From assembly GCF_000762875.2 (NCBI RefSeq), contig NZ_JRMP02000006.1, positions 1 to 64,000 on the forward strand: a stretch of DNA of 64,000 nt, given 5' to 3'. Source of the stretch: Helicobacter saguini (GTDB lineage Bacteria; Campylobacterota; Campylobacteria; Campylobacterales; Helicobacteraceae). A program made the translations under genes and the position numbers. The notes beneath the pieces were generated by a model, which saw nothing but the letters and a program-made list of their open reading frames with translations, was not told where the DNA came from and ran no database searches. Positions 16,482 to 25,064 of the stretch are shown in pieces. How positions within the stretch are numbered: position 1 is the first letter of the stretch; every line of letters starts with the position of its first letter.

Positions 16482-18200
16482 CTACATTGTTGCCTTTTTC
16501 CCGTCTTTATATGGATAAGATATTGTAGTTATATAATCTCTATTGATACATTTTATTTCTAACTCACAAAAAGAATTAAGAGAAGCAAAACTAGCCAAAA
16601 ACTTAGAAAATACAAGCCCCATCCTATAGATTTCACCTAAAGAGTAAAATCCATTTTGATTGATACTCATAGTGCAAAGCACACCTTTTTTAGCAAAATT
16701 ACCACTGATTGTATATATTGGTTTTTGTGTTATATTTATAAGATTTAAAGCAAATTTTTTAGCTATATTATCTTTTTCTTTATTGAGCAAAAAACTATAA
16801 GATTCTAAGATATTTAAAAAACTTTGTTTTTCTAAGATACTTTGATAATTAAATGAGAGTGTTGCTACAAGTTTCCAAATAATTTCTCCATCAATATCTA
16901 CTCTTTTCATAGAAGTTGGCATTGTTATATTACGTGTTTGTATATCTTTGTTATCTATTTTATTAACTTCTCCCATTTTTAAATGTGTAGGTAAGTTTTT
17001 GTTGCAAGAAATTGTTTCAATAGAAATTGTTTCACTAACTTTACTTTGTGAAAAAAAAGAAATATGTCTATATGAATGCCCATAAATATCTTTTTTATAA
17101 AATGAACTATAAAAATCATTTAATCTATCATTATCAAAGATTCCAAATCTCTCAAAACTTTTATAATTTTTTAGAATCCGCTTACCTGTGTCACTATTGT
17201 GTGCTTTTACCTTTAGAATCTCTATGATTTCATAATACTCTACTTTGTTTTGATTAATAAAGATTCTATAAGATTCTTTATTATGATTGTTTACAATTGG
17301 CTCTGCAGAAATGTGAAATTTATTGATTATAGGCGTAGCAAATAAACTAAACATATCAACCCTTGGCATACACTCATGTGGCAATGGCTTTGTAAAATTA
17401 AATTTCATATTAAATTTTTGACTACTACATCTTTTTAGAATCTCTAATTGATTAATACGAATAAAGTTGAATTTTTCAGGAACAAAAAATAACTCTTGTA
17501 AAAGCGAAAATGCTTCAAATCCATTTTCTCCACCGCCAAAAGCAAGACTATCCAATCCTATATGTTCGACAAAACTAGGCAATATCTTAAACTCTTCTCC
17601 ATTTTCAAAAATAACAATAACTTCTTGCAAATAATATAACATCCACATCAAAAGTGAAGTAGATGTATAAATATCATTGCCTAAATAAATATTTAAATAT
17701 GAAATATTAAGCTCATTAATATTAATATCTTTTGTGGTGTTAAAATATATAATCATAGAATATGTATTATTAACATTAGATATATGACAATCTTGTAATG
17801 CAAGCGGATATAAATTAATGTCATATAATGTTTTAAATCTACATTCAATTTCATCTATGGGTATAGATTTAACTTCTGTGTTTTTAGGTATAAATATTTC
17901 ATTTTCTTTAGAATCTGTTTTTAAAATAAAATCTTGTATACACACGCTAGGTAAAGGATTTGTATAATTTGGGGAGATTATATTAATTAAAGATTCCGCA
18001 ATCAATGGTAGATTATTGTCTAGTTCTTGATGTAGCTTTGCTGTTAAAATAGCAAAATTTTCTATTAATCTTTCAATATCTGGGTCATTGCTATTATACG
18101 AAAGAAAAGGTGCTAGTTTCGGAAAATTATTAATAAATAAACTACGCATCTTGTGTAAATAATCTAATTCTTTTTTGTAATAATAAATATTTTCATCCAT
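16482..18200 (-). CDS. tssF: Type VI secretion baseplate protein TssF
   Basis: The 572-residue protein begins with the typical TssF start: YYKKELDYLHKMRSLFINNFPKLAPFLSY, then DPDIERLIENFAILTAKLHQELDNNLPLIAESLINIISPNY. TssF forms baseplate wedges with TssE, TssG and TssK. Length is normal and the gene is almost free of repeat text. It follows tssE by nine bases, with TAGGA before its ATG. TssG, which normally follows tssF, is absent. The next gene is the convergent arginase-family gene. Confidence 0.9.
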   Translation of the reverse strand: MDENIYYYKKELDYLHKMRSLFINNFPKLAPFLSYNSNDPDIERLIENFAILTAKLHQELDNNLPLIAESLINIISPNYTNPLPSVCIQDFILKTDSKENEIFIPKNTEVKSIPIDEIECRFKTLYDINLYPLALQDCHISNVNNTYSMIIYFNTTKDININELNISYLNIYLGNDIYTSTSLLMWMLYYLQEVIVIFENGEEFKILPSFVEHIGLDSLAFGGGENGFEAFSLLQELFFVPEKFNFIRINQLEILKRCSSQKFNMKFNFTKPLPHECMPRVDMFSLFATPIINKFHISAEPIVNNHNKESYRIFINQNKVEYYEIIEILKVKAHNSDTGKRILKNYKSFERFGIFDNDRLNDFYSSFYKKDIYGHSYRHISFFSQSKVSETISIETISCNKNLPTHLKMGEVNKIDNKDIQTRNITMPTSMKRVDIDGEIIWKLVATLSFNYQSILEKQSFLNILESYSFLLNKEKDNIAKKFALNLINITQKPIYTISGNFAKKGVLCTMSINQNGFYSLGEIYRMGLVFSKFLASFASLNSFCELEIKCINRDYITTISYPYKDGKKATM

Positions 18201-18209
18201 CTTCTTATC

Positions 18210-18602
18210 CTACAACACTTCACAATATCTATTGTTTCTAAAAATTATATGTATATTAAACTCACTAAATCTGTCATTAGTAAAACAACACAAAATATCA
18301 AAATCTAATTGCCAAGGACTAAGTGAGCTATCATAAGAAATTGATAATAATCTAATTCTATTCTCATATTCTTGCAAAATATTTCTAATCTCTTTTGCCA
18401 TTAATATACAAAGCTCACTAGAATCTACATTTAAAAAAGAAATATCAGGCATTCCAAGGGAATTTAAGCTTACACAATCATCAATCTTTGCATTTAATAA
18501 TATTGTAATATATTCCTTGATTTCTTTTACAATATTTTCCTGGTATTGAATACCACTATATTGAGAATCTAAGTTATGTATGATTCTATCTAAAAATGAC
18601 AT
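18210..18602 (-). CDS. tssE: Type VI secretion baseplate protein TssE (gp25-like)
   Basis: The 130-residue protein fits the GPW/gp25 family: MSFLDRIIHNLD, VKEIKEYITILLNAKI, DDCVSLNSLGMPDIS, then EIRNILQEYENRIRLLSISYD. TssE is the T4 gp25-like wedge component. An AAAGG site precedes the ATG. The gene lies 25 bases after cheB in the same direction and nine bases before tssF, so co-transcription with cheRB is possible. Confidence 0.85.
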   Translation of the reverse strand: MSFLDRIIHNLDSQYSGIQYQENIVKEIKEYITILLNAKIDDCVSLNSLGMPDISFLNVDSSELCILMAKEIRNILQEYENRIRLLSISYDSSLSPWQLDFDILCCFTNDRFSEFNIHIIFRNNRYCEVL

Positions 18603-18627
18603 TTTTACCTTTCAAAATTTATAGAAT

Positions 18628-19338
18628 CTAAATATTCACATCCGGTTCTTTTGGCTTCAAAAGATTAATGCGACCAGCGGCGTAGTCCATTATACGATTT
18701 GCTATTTTTTCTAAGGGTAAAATCTCACGCACCGCCCCTATTTCAATAGCCTTTTTTGGCATACCAAAGACCACACAGCTTTGCTCATCTTGGGCTATTG
18801 TATATGCGCCGTTATCATAGAGATTTTTCATACCTATCATACCATCATCGCCCATCCCTGTTAGAATTATGGCTAATGTATTTTTACCAGAAGTATTATT
18901 TGCCGAGCGAAATAAAATATCCACACTTGGACGATGCCGACTTATTCGCCTCTCATCAAAGGGCGCTGCATAATATTTGCCCTCTTTATAACTCAAAACC
19001 ACGTGAGAATCTCCACTAGCAATATACGCACAATCACTCTCAAGCTTCACTCTTTCTTTCACTTCAAACACACTCAATTCACTATTATTATCAAGCCGCA
19101 CAGCCAAAGATGACGAGAACATCTTAGGGATATGCTGCACGATTACAATGGGCGGTAAATTCTTTGCTTTAAGTCCTGATAGAATCTTATTTAGTGCCTC
19201 TGTGCCGCCTGTGGAGCTACCTATAACGATTAGCTTTTCACGTGTCATTGTGCATGGCTTATTTTGCAAAATGGTATCTGGATGATACTTTTCTGCGACT
19301 TGCTGCATTAATACATCATTTTTTTTCATTGTAGCCAT
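18628..19338 (-). CDS. cheB: Chemotaxis methylesterase CheB, catalytic domain only
   Basis: CheB removes methyl groups from receptor glutamates. The catalytic triad is visible: serine in IGSSTGG (41-42), H69 in VQHIP and D164 in TGMGDDG. The protein (236 residues) lacks an N-terminal receiver domain, as in Campylobacter, so it is probably not activated by CheA phosphorylation. A 36-residue leader precedes the domain. Its start overlaps the cheR stop in a TAATG, implying translational coupling. Confidence 0.95.
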   Translation of the reverse strand: MATMKKNDVLMQQVAEKYHPDTILQNKPCTMTREKLIVIGSSTGGTEALNKILSGLKAKNLPPIVIVQHIPKMFSSSLAVRLDNNSELSVFEVKERVKLESDCAYIASGDSHVVLSYKEGKYYAAPFDERRISRHRPSVDILFRSANNTSGKNTLAIILTGMGDDGMIGMKNLYDNGAYTIAQDEQSCVVFGMPKKAIEIGAVREILPLEKIANRIMDYAAGRINLLKPKEPDVNI

Positions 19339-20213
19339 TACTCAATCCCTTTGATTATAGAATCTGAATTTTTTACAAAGATTTTATTACCTAATCTATC
19401 AAAAAATTGACTTAATCCTAGCACATCTTCGCTATGTCCTAGATAAAGTGTCCCGCCAACTTTCAGCACATTATGCAGCTTTGCTAGTATATTCTCTTGG
19501 TCTTTTTGCTTAAAATAAATTAGCACATTTCGGCAAAAAATCATATCAAACTCATCTTTAGAAAAAGGATAGCTTTTTGCAAAAAGATTAAGCTGCTTAA
19601 AAGTTATCATATTTTTTAGAATCTGCTTTGCTTTCAAATCCTGCGTGCCATCTGGGAGTATTTTCACATCAAAATAATCTTCTAAATTCACCCATTCTGG
19701 AATCTTATTTAGCCTTTTATCAAGCTGGTAATGCCCGATTTTAGCCATCTCTAGCATATCAGTATCAATATCTGTCGCTGTAATTTTTATCTTACTAGCG
19801 GACTTATAAATATTTTTAGCATAAAGGCAAGTAGCCGCTATTGAGTAAGGCTCTTCTCCACTACTACTAGCTGAACATAGAATCTTTATTTCTTTCCCGC
19901 CTTGCAAAAGCGGGATAAGCGTACGATTTAGCATATCGCTAAAATGATATGCTTCGCGGAATAAATCCGTCTTATTAGTCGTAAAACTATTGATAAAAAG
20001 CTGTCTAACCTGACTATTCCCCTTAATAGTGCGAAATAAATCATCAAAGCTATGAATATTCGCACATACAGGATTTTTAAGCATAGAATTAATACGATTT
20101 TGAATCATCGTCTGCTTAGAATCTGTCAAATGTATGCCACAAATCTCATATAAAATATGCTGTATTTGCTGCATAGAATCTTTATCTAAACTCAAAGTGT
20201 TTTTAGAAACCAT
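19338..20213 (-). CDS. cheR: Chemotaxis receptor methyltransferase CheR
   Basis: CheR methylates receptor glutamates with SAM. The N-terminal helical domain is followed by the SAM fold: ILCSASSSGEEPYSIA, ITATDIDTDMLEMAKIG, FDMIFCRNVLIYF and GGTLYLGHSEDV. The 291-residue length is normal. An AAGG site precedes the ATG. It is paired with cheB, which supports receptor adaptation. H. pylori lacks both genes. Confidence 0.95.
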   Translation of the reverse strand: MVSKNTLSLDKDSMQQIQHILYEICGIHLTDSKQTMIQNRINSMLKNPVCANIHSFDDLFRTIKGNSQVRQLFINSFTTNKTDLFREAYHFSDMLNRTLIPLLQGGKEIKILCSASSSGEEPYSIAATCLYAKNIYKSASKIKITATDIDTDMLEMAKIGHYQLDKRLNKIPEWVNLEDYFDVKILPDGTQDLKAKQILKNMITFKQLNLFAKSYPFSKDEFDMIFCRNVLIYFKQKDQENILAKLHNVLKVGGTLYLGHSEDVLGLSQFFDRLGNKIFVKNSDSIIKGIE

Positions 20214-20352
20214 TATCTTACCTTACAAAATTTAAGTTGTAATTTTAGCGAAAAACTATCTAGATTCTATAATTTTAGTGTTTGATGAAATTTTGTTGTT
20301 AGAATCTCAGTTTTAATATTTCCATAATTTTTATCACATTTAAATAAAAAGC

Positions 20353-20358
20353 TAAAAT
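20353..20358 (+). promoter_or_regulatory. Candidate -10 box TAAAAT upstream of the U32 peptidase gene
   Basis: GCTAAAATAG lies 44 bases before ATG 20402 and overlaps an AGATTCT word. The gene has no clear ribosome-binding site. Confidence 0.35.
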
Positions 20359-20401
20359 AGATTCTATAAAATTTCAAATAAAATCACAAAAAAGTATAAA
20401 T

Positions 20402-22375
20402 ATGGAATCTAAAAAAGAATCTAAAACGCAATCTAAAAAAGTCCAGCTTTTAAGTCCAGCGGGGAATTTGGAAAAGCTAAAAATTGCCCTTGATTTCGGT
20501 GCGGATGCCGTCTATGGCGGCGTTAGCCACTTTTCGCTTCGCAATCGCTCTAGCAAGGATTTTAGTTTAGCCGACTTCCAAAAAGGTATCGATTATGCGC
20601 ATAAAAAAAATAAAAAAGTCTATGTTACCATAAATGGCTTCCCATTTAACTCGCAAATTGATAGCCTTAAAAATCACATCGCTTTAATGCGTGATTTGCA
20701 CCCTGATGCCTTTATTGTCGCCGCGCCCGGCGTGATAAAACTAGCAAAGCAAATCGCGCCAAATGTGCCTATACACTTATCCACGCAGGCAAATGTGCTA
20801 AATGTGCTGGATGCGCAGGTGTTTTATGATATGGGCGTGAAGCGGATTGTAGCGGCGCGCGAGATTAGCTTGAATGACTGCATTATCATAAAGGAGCAAA
20901 TTCCGCAACTAGAGATTGAGATTTTCGTGCATGGGAGTATGTGTTTTGCCTTTAGTGGGCGGTGTCTTATTTCGGCGCTGCAGCATGGACGTGTGCCTAA
21001 TCGTGGGAGTTGCGCGAATGACTGCCGCTTTGATTATGAATACTATGTGCGAAATGCCGCCGATGACAGCCTTGTAAGATTCTATGGCGATGAAATGTAT
21101 GTGAAAAACCCCGATAATGGCGTGATTATGCGTTTGGAGCAGGAGCAAGAAATCGGCACGCACATTTTTAATGCTAAGGATTTGAATCTTGCTAGTGAGC
21201 TTAGTGCTATTTTAGAATCTAATGCGATTGATGCTTTGAAAATTGAGGGGCGGACAAAATCTAGCTATTATGCGGGGCTTACGGCTCGCACTTATGCACT
21301 AGCTTTGAGTGATTTTTACGCGCGGCGTGGGAGTCGTGATAGCCTTTATCAGTATGAGCTGCATACGCTAAAGCATCGTGGATTTACGCAAGGGTATATC
21401 GTGCATCGTCCATTTCAAAGGCTAGATACGCAAAATACGATGAGTGCGATTAGTGATGGCGACTTTCAGGTGTGCGCGGAAGTGGATAGCTCTGGCTCTT
21501 TTGGGCTATGTAAGCATACGTTGAAAGCTGGGCAGTGGGCGGAGATTATCGCGCCTTTGAGCTTTTATAAGAATAGTGATTTTGGGGTAAAGTTTCCTTT
21601 TGTGAGTGAAAGTTTTGGGGATTCTAAGAGTGATTCCCCCCTCCCTTGCGGAGGGGGGCTAGGGGGGTGGGTAAATGGAAAGTGGGAAAATGGAAGGTGG
21701 GTAAATTCCACGTTAGATTCTAAAAAAGATTCTATAGAATCTAGCCTAGATTCTAATAAATCGCTACCTAGCAAAAAAATAAAAACGCAGATTCTAGAAT
21801 CTTTTATTCAAACTTCAGCCTTGCAAAATAACTTTTTAAATGAATGCCAAAATGAAATCGGGCAAATTATTTGTGTAGAAAATCGCTACTATATAAAGCT
21901 AAATAAAATCATAACGATAAATCAAAATGTTATAGAATCTAGTATTTTAGATTCTAAAAATTTAGATTCTAAAGAAAACATAGAATCTAACTCGCAAGAT
22001 TCTAAAAATTTAGATTCTAAAGAAAACATAGATATTTCTCACTCACAAAGTGCGTCAAAAGATTCTAAAGATTCTAAACCGCAACAAAACATAGAATCTA
22101 ATTTCAAAGATTCTATAAAAAATACTGACCTGCCAAATCCTACACAAAATAATCTAGATTCTAAAACCAACAAAACTAATAACTTAGAAACAACAAAAAC
22201 TTTAGAATCTAAAACCACCAAAACTAATAACTTAGAAATAATAAAGACTAAAGATTCTATAACTTTTAAAAACATACCATATAAACAACTAGATTCAATC
22301 CATAGCGGAAACACAAGCTACATTTTACTCCCTTTCACGCTCCCTCCTTTCACATTCTTGCGCATAAAAGCATAA
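20402..22375 (+). CDS. U32 family peptidase (TrhP/YegQ-like) with long repeat-rich C-terminus
   Basis: Residues 14-380 are a U32 domain: VQLLSPAGNLEKLKIALDFG, DAVYGGVSHFSLR, PIHLSTQANVLN, and the cysteine-bearing VHGSMCFAFSGRCLIS and RGSCANDCRF. Relatives are required for tRNA hydroxyuridine formation, possibly with an iron-sulfur cluster on these cysteines. That role is inferred from family. From about residue 405 the protein becomes low-complexity. A G-rich segment (LPCGGGLGGWVNGKWENGRW) is followed by about 200 residues of D-S-K/I-E-S and T-K-T-N-N-L-E text, enclosing short patches of ordinary sequence such as NRYYIKLNKIITI. At 657 residues it is far longer than the usual 400-450. The first codons are themselves repeat-like (MESKKESKTQSKK). 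Confidence 0.85.
   Translation: MESKKESKTQSKKVQLLSPAGNLEKLKIALDFGADAVYGGVSHFSLRNRSSKDFSLADFQKGIDYAHKKNKKVYVTINGFPFNSQIDSLKNHIALMRDLHPDAFIVAAPGVIKLAKQIAPNVPIHLSTQANVLNVLDAQVFYDMGVKRIVAAREISLNDCIIIKEQIPQLEIEIFVHGSMCFAFSGRCLISALQHGRVPNRGSCANDCRFDYEYYVRNAADDSLVRFYGDEMYVKNPDNGVIMRLEQEQEIGTHIFNAKDLNLASELSAILESNAIDALKIEGRTKSSYYAGLTARTYALALSDFYARRGSRDSLYQYELHTLKHRGFTQGYIVHRPFQRLDTQNTMSAISDGDFQVCAEVDSSGSFGLCKHTLKAGQWAEIIAPLSFYKNSDFGVKFPFVSESFGDSKSDSPLPCGGGLGGWVNGKWENGRWVNSTLDSKKDSIESSLDSNKSLPSKKIKTQILESFIQTSALQNNFLNECQNEIGQIICVENRYYIKLNKIITINQNVIESSILDSKNLDSKENIESNSQDSKNLDSKENIDISHSQSASKDSKDSKPQQNIESNFKDSIKNTDLPNPTQNNLDSKTNKTNNLETTKTLESKTTKTNNLEIIKTKDSITFKNIPYKQLDSIHSGNTSYILLPFTLPPFTFLRIKA
21636..21706 (+). 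repeat. G-rich in-gene element with hairpin and G-quadruplex potential
   Basis: CCCCCCTCC (21636-21644) pairs perfectly with GGAGGGGGG (21650-21658) across a CTTGC loop. A further G6 run and several GGTGGGTAAA-like units follow. The block is read in frame as GGGLGGWVNGKW... It differs sharply in base composition from the surrounding AT-rich gene. Confidence 0.8.
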
Positions 22376-22583
22376 AATCTTAGAATCTTAATTAAAACTA
22401 AAGTAAAAAGTTGAAAAAAGATTCTAAAAATTAGAAATTTTGTGGCTAAAAAGAAAAGAATTTCGCACACAGCACACTTATCACACATATATCACACAAA
22501 ATCTAGCAAATATTTTTATTCCTTAGTAAAATTAAATTGTAACTATAGAATCTAAAATGTTTGGAATCTAGATTCTAACCTTG

Positions 22584-22928
22584 CTACTTCAATTTTATCT
22601 CAATCAAATCATCATTTTTAAAATGCCCCTTTGTTTCAGAATCTAGCTCTTTTGTTTCTATGCCTTGCATATTAGTTTCTAGCACCTTTTGCGTTTTGTT
22701 ATCATATAAGCACTGCAAGATTCTAATATTCCCATTTTCCATCTCTTCTTTAAATATCAGCGCTGATAAATCCTTATCATTTTTTAGCTTTTCTCTTATA
22801 TCATCTTGCTTAAAAAACGCCACAAGATTATCCATAAATCTAACGATGGCTAAAATAATCTTTCTAATCTTTTCCCACCACTGCGCTATAATATCCGCCA
22901 CCTCGCCTATTGCCTCAAAAAATCCCAT
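22584..22928 (-). CDS. Unknown small protein A of the AAA+ operon (114 aa)
   Basis: The N-terminal 40 residues are amphipathic to hydrophobic (WWEKIRKIILAIVRFMDNLVAFF) and suggest membrane association. The C-terminal half is predicted to be strand-rich and ends ...DLIEIKLK. Residues 90-103 (IETKELDSETKGHF) align without gaps to residues 76-89 of the neighbouring 98-residue protein, suggesting one shared small domain. TAAGGAG precedes the ATG. It is the last gene of a four-gene unit with an AAA+ ATPase. No family is recognised. Confidence 0.7.
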   Translation of the reverse strand: MGFFEAIGEVADIIAQWWEKIRKIILAIVRFMDNLVAFFKQDDIREKLKNDKDLSALIFKEEMENGNIRILQCLYDNKTQKVLETNMQGIETKELDSETKGHFKNDDLIEIKLK

Positions 22929-22939
22929 TTTAACACTCC

Positions 22940-23236
22940 TTACTTTAAAATCAATATATTTTTATCACCAAAATGCTGCAGCAAATCAGAATCTAAATTC
23001 TTTGTCTCTACGCATAAATATGGCATATCTAACGCATTTAAAGGCGTATTATTACTATCTAAAAGCATAGCTTTAATAATAATTTTTGAATCTTTACTCT
23101 CACGCATTACCGCCACGCTTTCATTATTTTTAGCATTATTTTTCGCCCACTCTAGTAGCTCTTTAAAGGTGTAGCTATCCTTTTTTATTGCCTGATAATT
23201 CCATGCAGCCTTAAATATTTCTTGCAATTTTTGCAT
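22940..23236 (-). CDS. Unknown small protein B of the AAA+ operon (98 aa)
   Basis: A helical N-terminal half (MQKLQEIFKAAWNYQ, TFKELLEWAKNN) is followed by a strand-rich C-terminal domain ending ...KNILILK. That domain shares ETKxLDSxxxxHF with the 114-residue protein downstream. The start follows AAAAGGAAA, overlaps the ATPase 3' end by 26 bases, and the gene is 11 bases from the next one. Co-expression with the ATPase is therefore likely. No known family is recognised. Confidence 0.7.
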   Translation of the reverse strand: MQKLQEIFKAAWNYQAIKKDSYTFKELLEWAKNNAKNNESVAVMRESKDSKIIIKAMLLDSNNTPLNALDMPYLCVETKNLDSDLLQHFGDKNILILK

Positions 23237-24590
23237 TATTTTTCCTTTTGATAATATTTATACCACGAGATTTATTTATGGATTTAAACGCTTTTTTAAA
23301 GTCTTTAAATGTAGGGATAATTTCTATAGAATCTACATTAGATTCAATACTTGCCACATTTATAAGCGTATTTAAAATCGCATTTTTTATCTCACGACCG
23401 CTTAGCCCATCGCTTAAGGCGACTAATATTTCTATTTCATTTTCATCTAAATTTACTCCTTTGTCATAAAGTTTGCTAGGAATTAAGCTTTTTATCATCT
23501 TTTTTCGCTGCTTTTTGCTAGGCAATTTAAACTCGATAGAACGCAAGATTCTGCTATTAAAAGCATTGTCATAATTTTCCATTAAATTAGTCGCAAAAAT
23601 AACGATTACACTTCGCTCTTCTAGTAGTTTTAAAAGCTCGCTACGCAGGGAGTTTATCGCTTGGTCGGCACTTTGAGTTACATTTGTAATTCTTTTACCT
23701 AAAAAGCTATCTGCTTCATCAAAAAATAATATTGCATCGCTTTGTTGTGCTAAGTCAAATGCAGCCACTAAGTTTTTAGGTGCATCGCCTACATATTTAG
23801 ATTCTATATCTGCGTAATTGCTTAGGATTATTTTTTTATTTAGCTCGCTTGCTAGGATGTGTGCGCTCATAGTCTTTCCTGTGCCAGGTTTGCCATAAAA
23901 GTTTATGATTGTTTTAGTCGTGCTATCTATTTCTTTAAAGCCCCATTCATCATATATTAAGCCTTGTTTTTTTACTAATGTAGCGCAATTTAGCAGTTCT
24001 TTTTTTGTTTTTTTATCTAATGTTATTTGATTTAGATTATATTTTGGCTCTTGTGGGAGTAAATCTAGCTTTATTTTATTTTCTTTTACAGGGTTTAGTT
24101 GTTTTATTTGTAGATTAGATTCTATTTTAGAATCTTGTTTAGATTCTATAGATTCTATGGTAGCGATTTCTTGCTCTATATCTTTTATAGATTCATCAAA
24201 TGCGATGAAAAAATCAGCGTTTATAGAATCTATGTCATTGCGAGACTTGTCACTAGACAAGGCGTGGCAATCCACTTTATCGCTTCGCTCCTTGTGATAA
24301 CACAAGCGATTAGATTCTATAAATTTATTAATAGTGTGGCTAAGTCTAGCCTTTAAAAGTGAAAGCGAAATATCTTCTTTATGCGTAAAATTTCTTTTAG
24401 TTTGCGTAAAGATTTCATTTTCCCCACTTTGCTTAAAAATCACAAAAAGGGCAATTTCTTTTGCCTTAAAATCATAATCATTGCGATTTAGAATCTCTAG
24501 GGCTTCGCTCTTAAAATCCATGCAATTAGCATTTATAGAATCTAAATTTTTATTAATATAATTATTTATAAACTCGACTTTAAAACGCAT
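23211..24590 (-). CDS. AAA+ ATPase (spastin/Vps4-like core) of a compact unknown operon
   Basis: The 459-residue protein has a classical AAA module at 225-420: Walker A GKPGTGKT (233-240), Walker B ILFFDEAD (287-294), sensor-1 VIFATN and an arginine-finger region NSRILRSIEF, then the lid GLSGREIKNAI. The pore-loop segment is DIESKYVGDAP. The N-terminal 200 residues are not recognised. They include residues 97-119, encoded by an interspersed GTCATTGCGAG-type repeat, and a short D-S-K/I-E-S stretch. AAAGGCG precedes the start. Such ATPases remodel or unfold protein partners. The adjoining small proteins are the natural candidates for substrate or adaptor. The pathway is unknown. Confidence 0.85.
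   Translation of the reverse strand: MRFKVEFINNYINKNLDSINANCMDFKSEALEILNRNDYDFKAKEIALFVIFKQSGENEIFTQTKRNFTHKEDISLSLLKARLSHTINKFIESNRLCYHKERSDKVDCHALSSDKSRNDIDSINADFFIAFDESIKDIEQEIATIESIESKQDSKIESNLQIKQLNPVKENKIKLDLLPQEPKYNLNQITLDKKTKKELLNCATLVKKQGLIYDEWGFKEIDSTTKTIINFYGKPGTGKTMSAHILASELNKKIILSNYADIESKYVGDAPKNLVAAFDLAQQSDAILFFDEADSFLGKRITNVTQSADQAINSLRSELLKLLEERSVIVIFATNLMENYDNAFNSRILRSIEFKLPSKKQRKKMIKSLIPSKLYDKGVNLDENEIEILVALSDGLSGREIKNAILNTLINVASIESNVDSIEIIPTFKDFKKAFKSINKSRGINIIKRKNNAKIARNI
24234..24310. repeat. Interspersed GTCATTGCGAG...GTGGCAATCC element inside the ATPase gene
   Basis: GTCATTGCGAG (24234-24244) and GTGGCAATCC (24264-24273) bracket a spacer containing ACTTGTCACTAGACAAG, itself a near-perfect stem. 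It is flanked on both sides by AGAWTCT words and is in frame with the ATPase. Related elements occur at 40929-40964 and 62153-62193. Confidence 0.8.
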
Positions 24591-24648
24591 TTATGTTTCG
24601 CCTTTGCTTTTGTGTGTGGTTAGATTCTATTTTTAGATTCTATGGAAT

Positions 24649-24939
24649 CTAAAAAGTATCCCCAACATTTACGCAATCAAATACTTTTTGACTTACATTA
24701 TCAAACTCAGCTTTTTTTACTAATACGCCATTAGCATAAAATCCTACTTCAATTTTTCGAACTTCACCATCTTTCATTTTCTTTTCAATCTTAGGAATCA
24801 TACGTTTATTTTTTTCTTTCTCTAATTCCTCTTTTAATTCTCTAATTTCTTTTTTAAGTTCCTCTTCATCTTCTATAAATTTTCCAATCACAAGCAGCCC
24901 TACAATAACACTAATAATCCATGGAATAATCGGCAGCAT
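24649..24939 (-). CDS. Small membrane coiled-coil protein C, first gene of the AAA+ operon (96 aa)
   Basis: A single N-terminal membrane segment (PIIPWIISVIVGLLVIGKF) is followed by a highly charged coiled coil at about 23-48 (EEELKKEIRELKEELEKEK) and a short strand-rich end (RKIEVGFYANGVLVKKAEF). The last part weakly resembles the C-terminal domains of the two small proteins downstream. The start follows AAAGGGGAAAT. A shared T-tract leader lies upstream. Fifty-eight bases, including AGATTCT words, separate it from the ATPase gene. The function is unknown. Anchoring the ATPase at the membrane is a plausible inference. Confidence 0.7.
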   Translation of the reverse strand: MLPIIPWIISVIVGLLVIGKFIEDEEELKKEIRELKEELEKEKNKRMIPKIEKKMKDGEVRKIEVGFYANGVLVKKAEFDNVSQKVFDCVNVGDTF

Positions 24940-24977
24940 ATTTCCCCTTTGTCTATAAATCTTATCAATACATTAGA

Positions 24978-25014
24978 CAAAAAAAAAAAAAACAGATAGT
25001 AAATGAAAAATAAT
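24978..25014 (-). promoter_or_regulatory. Shared leader element with T14 tract upstream of the AAA+ operon
   Basis: On the minus strand TTTCATTTACTATCTG is followed by 14 T (bases 24992-24979) and GT, 39 bases before the start of the 96-residue protein. The same element with 17 T precedes the FkbM gene at 1951-1984, and even the ribosome-binding region is alike. Length variation of the tract may set operon expression (inference). Confidence 0.6.
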
Positions 25015-25064
25015 TTTTTATAAAAATTTTTTAGATGTGTATAGTTTTGTAACATTTATGTAAT

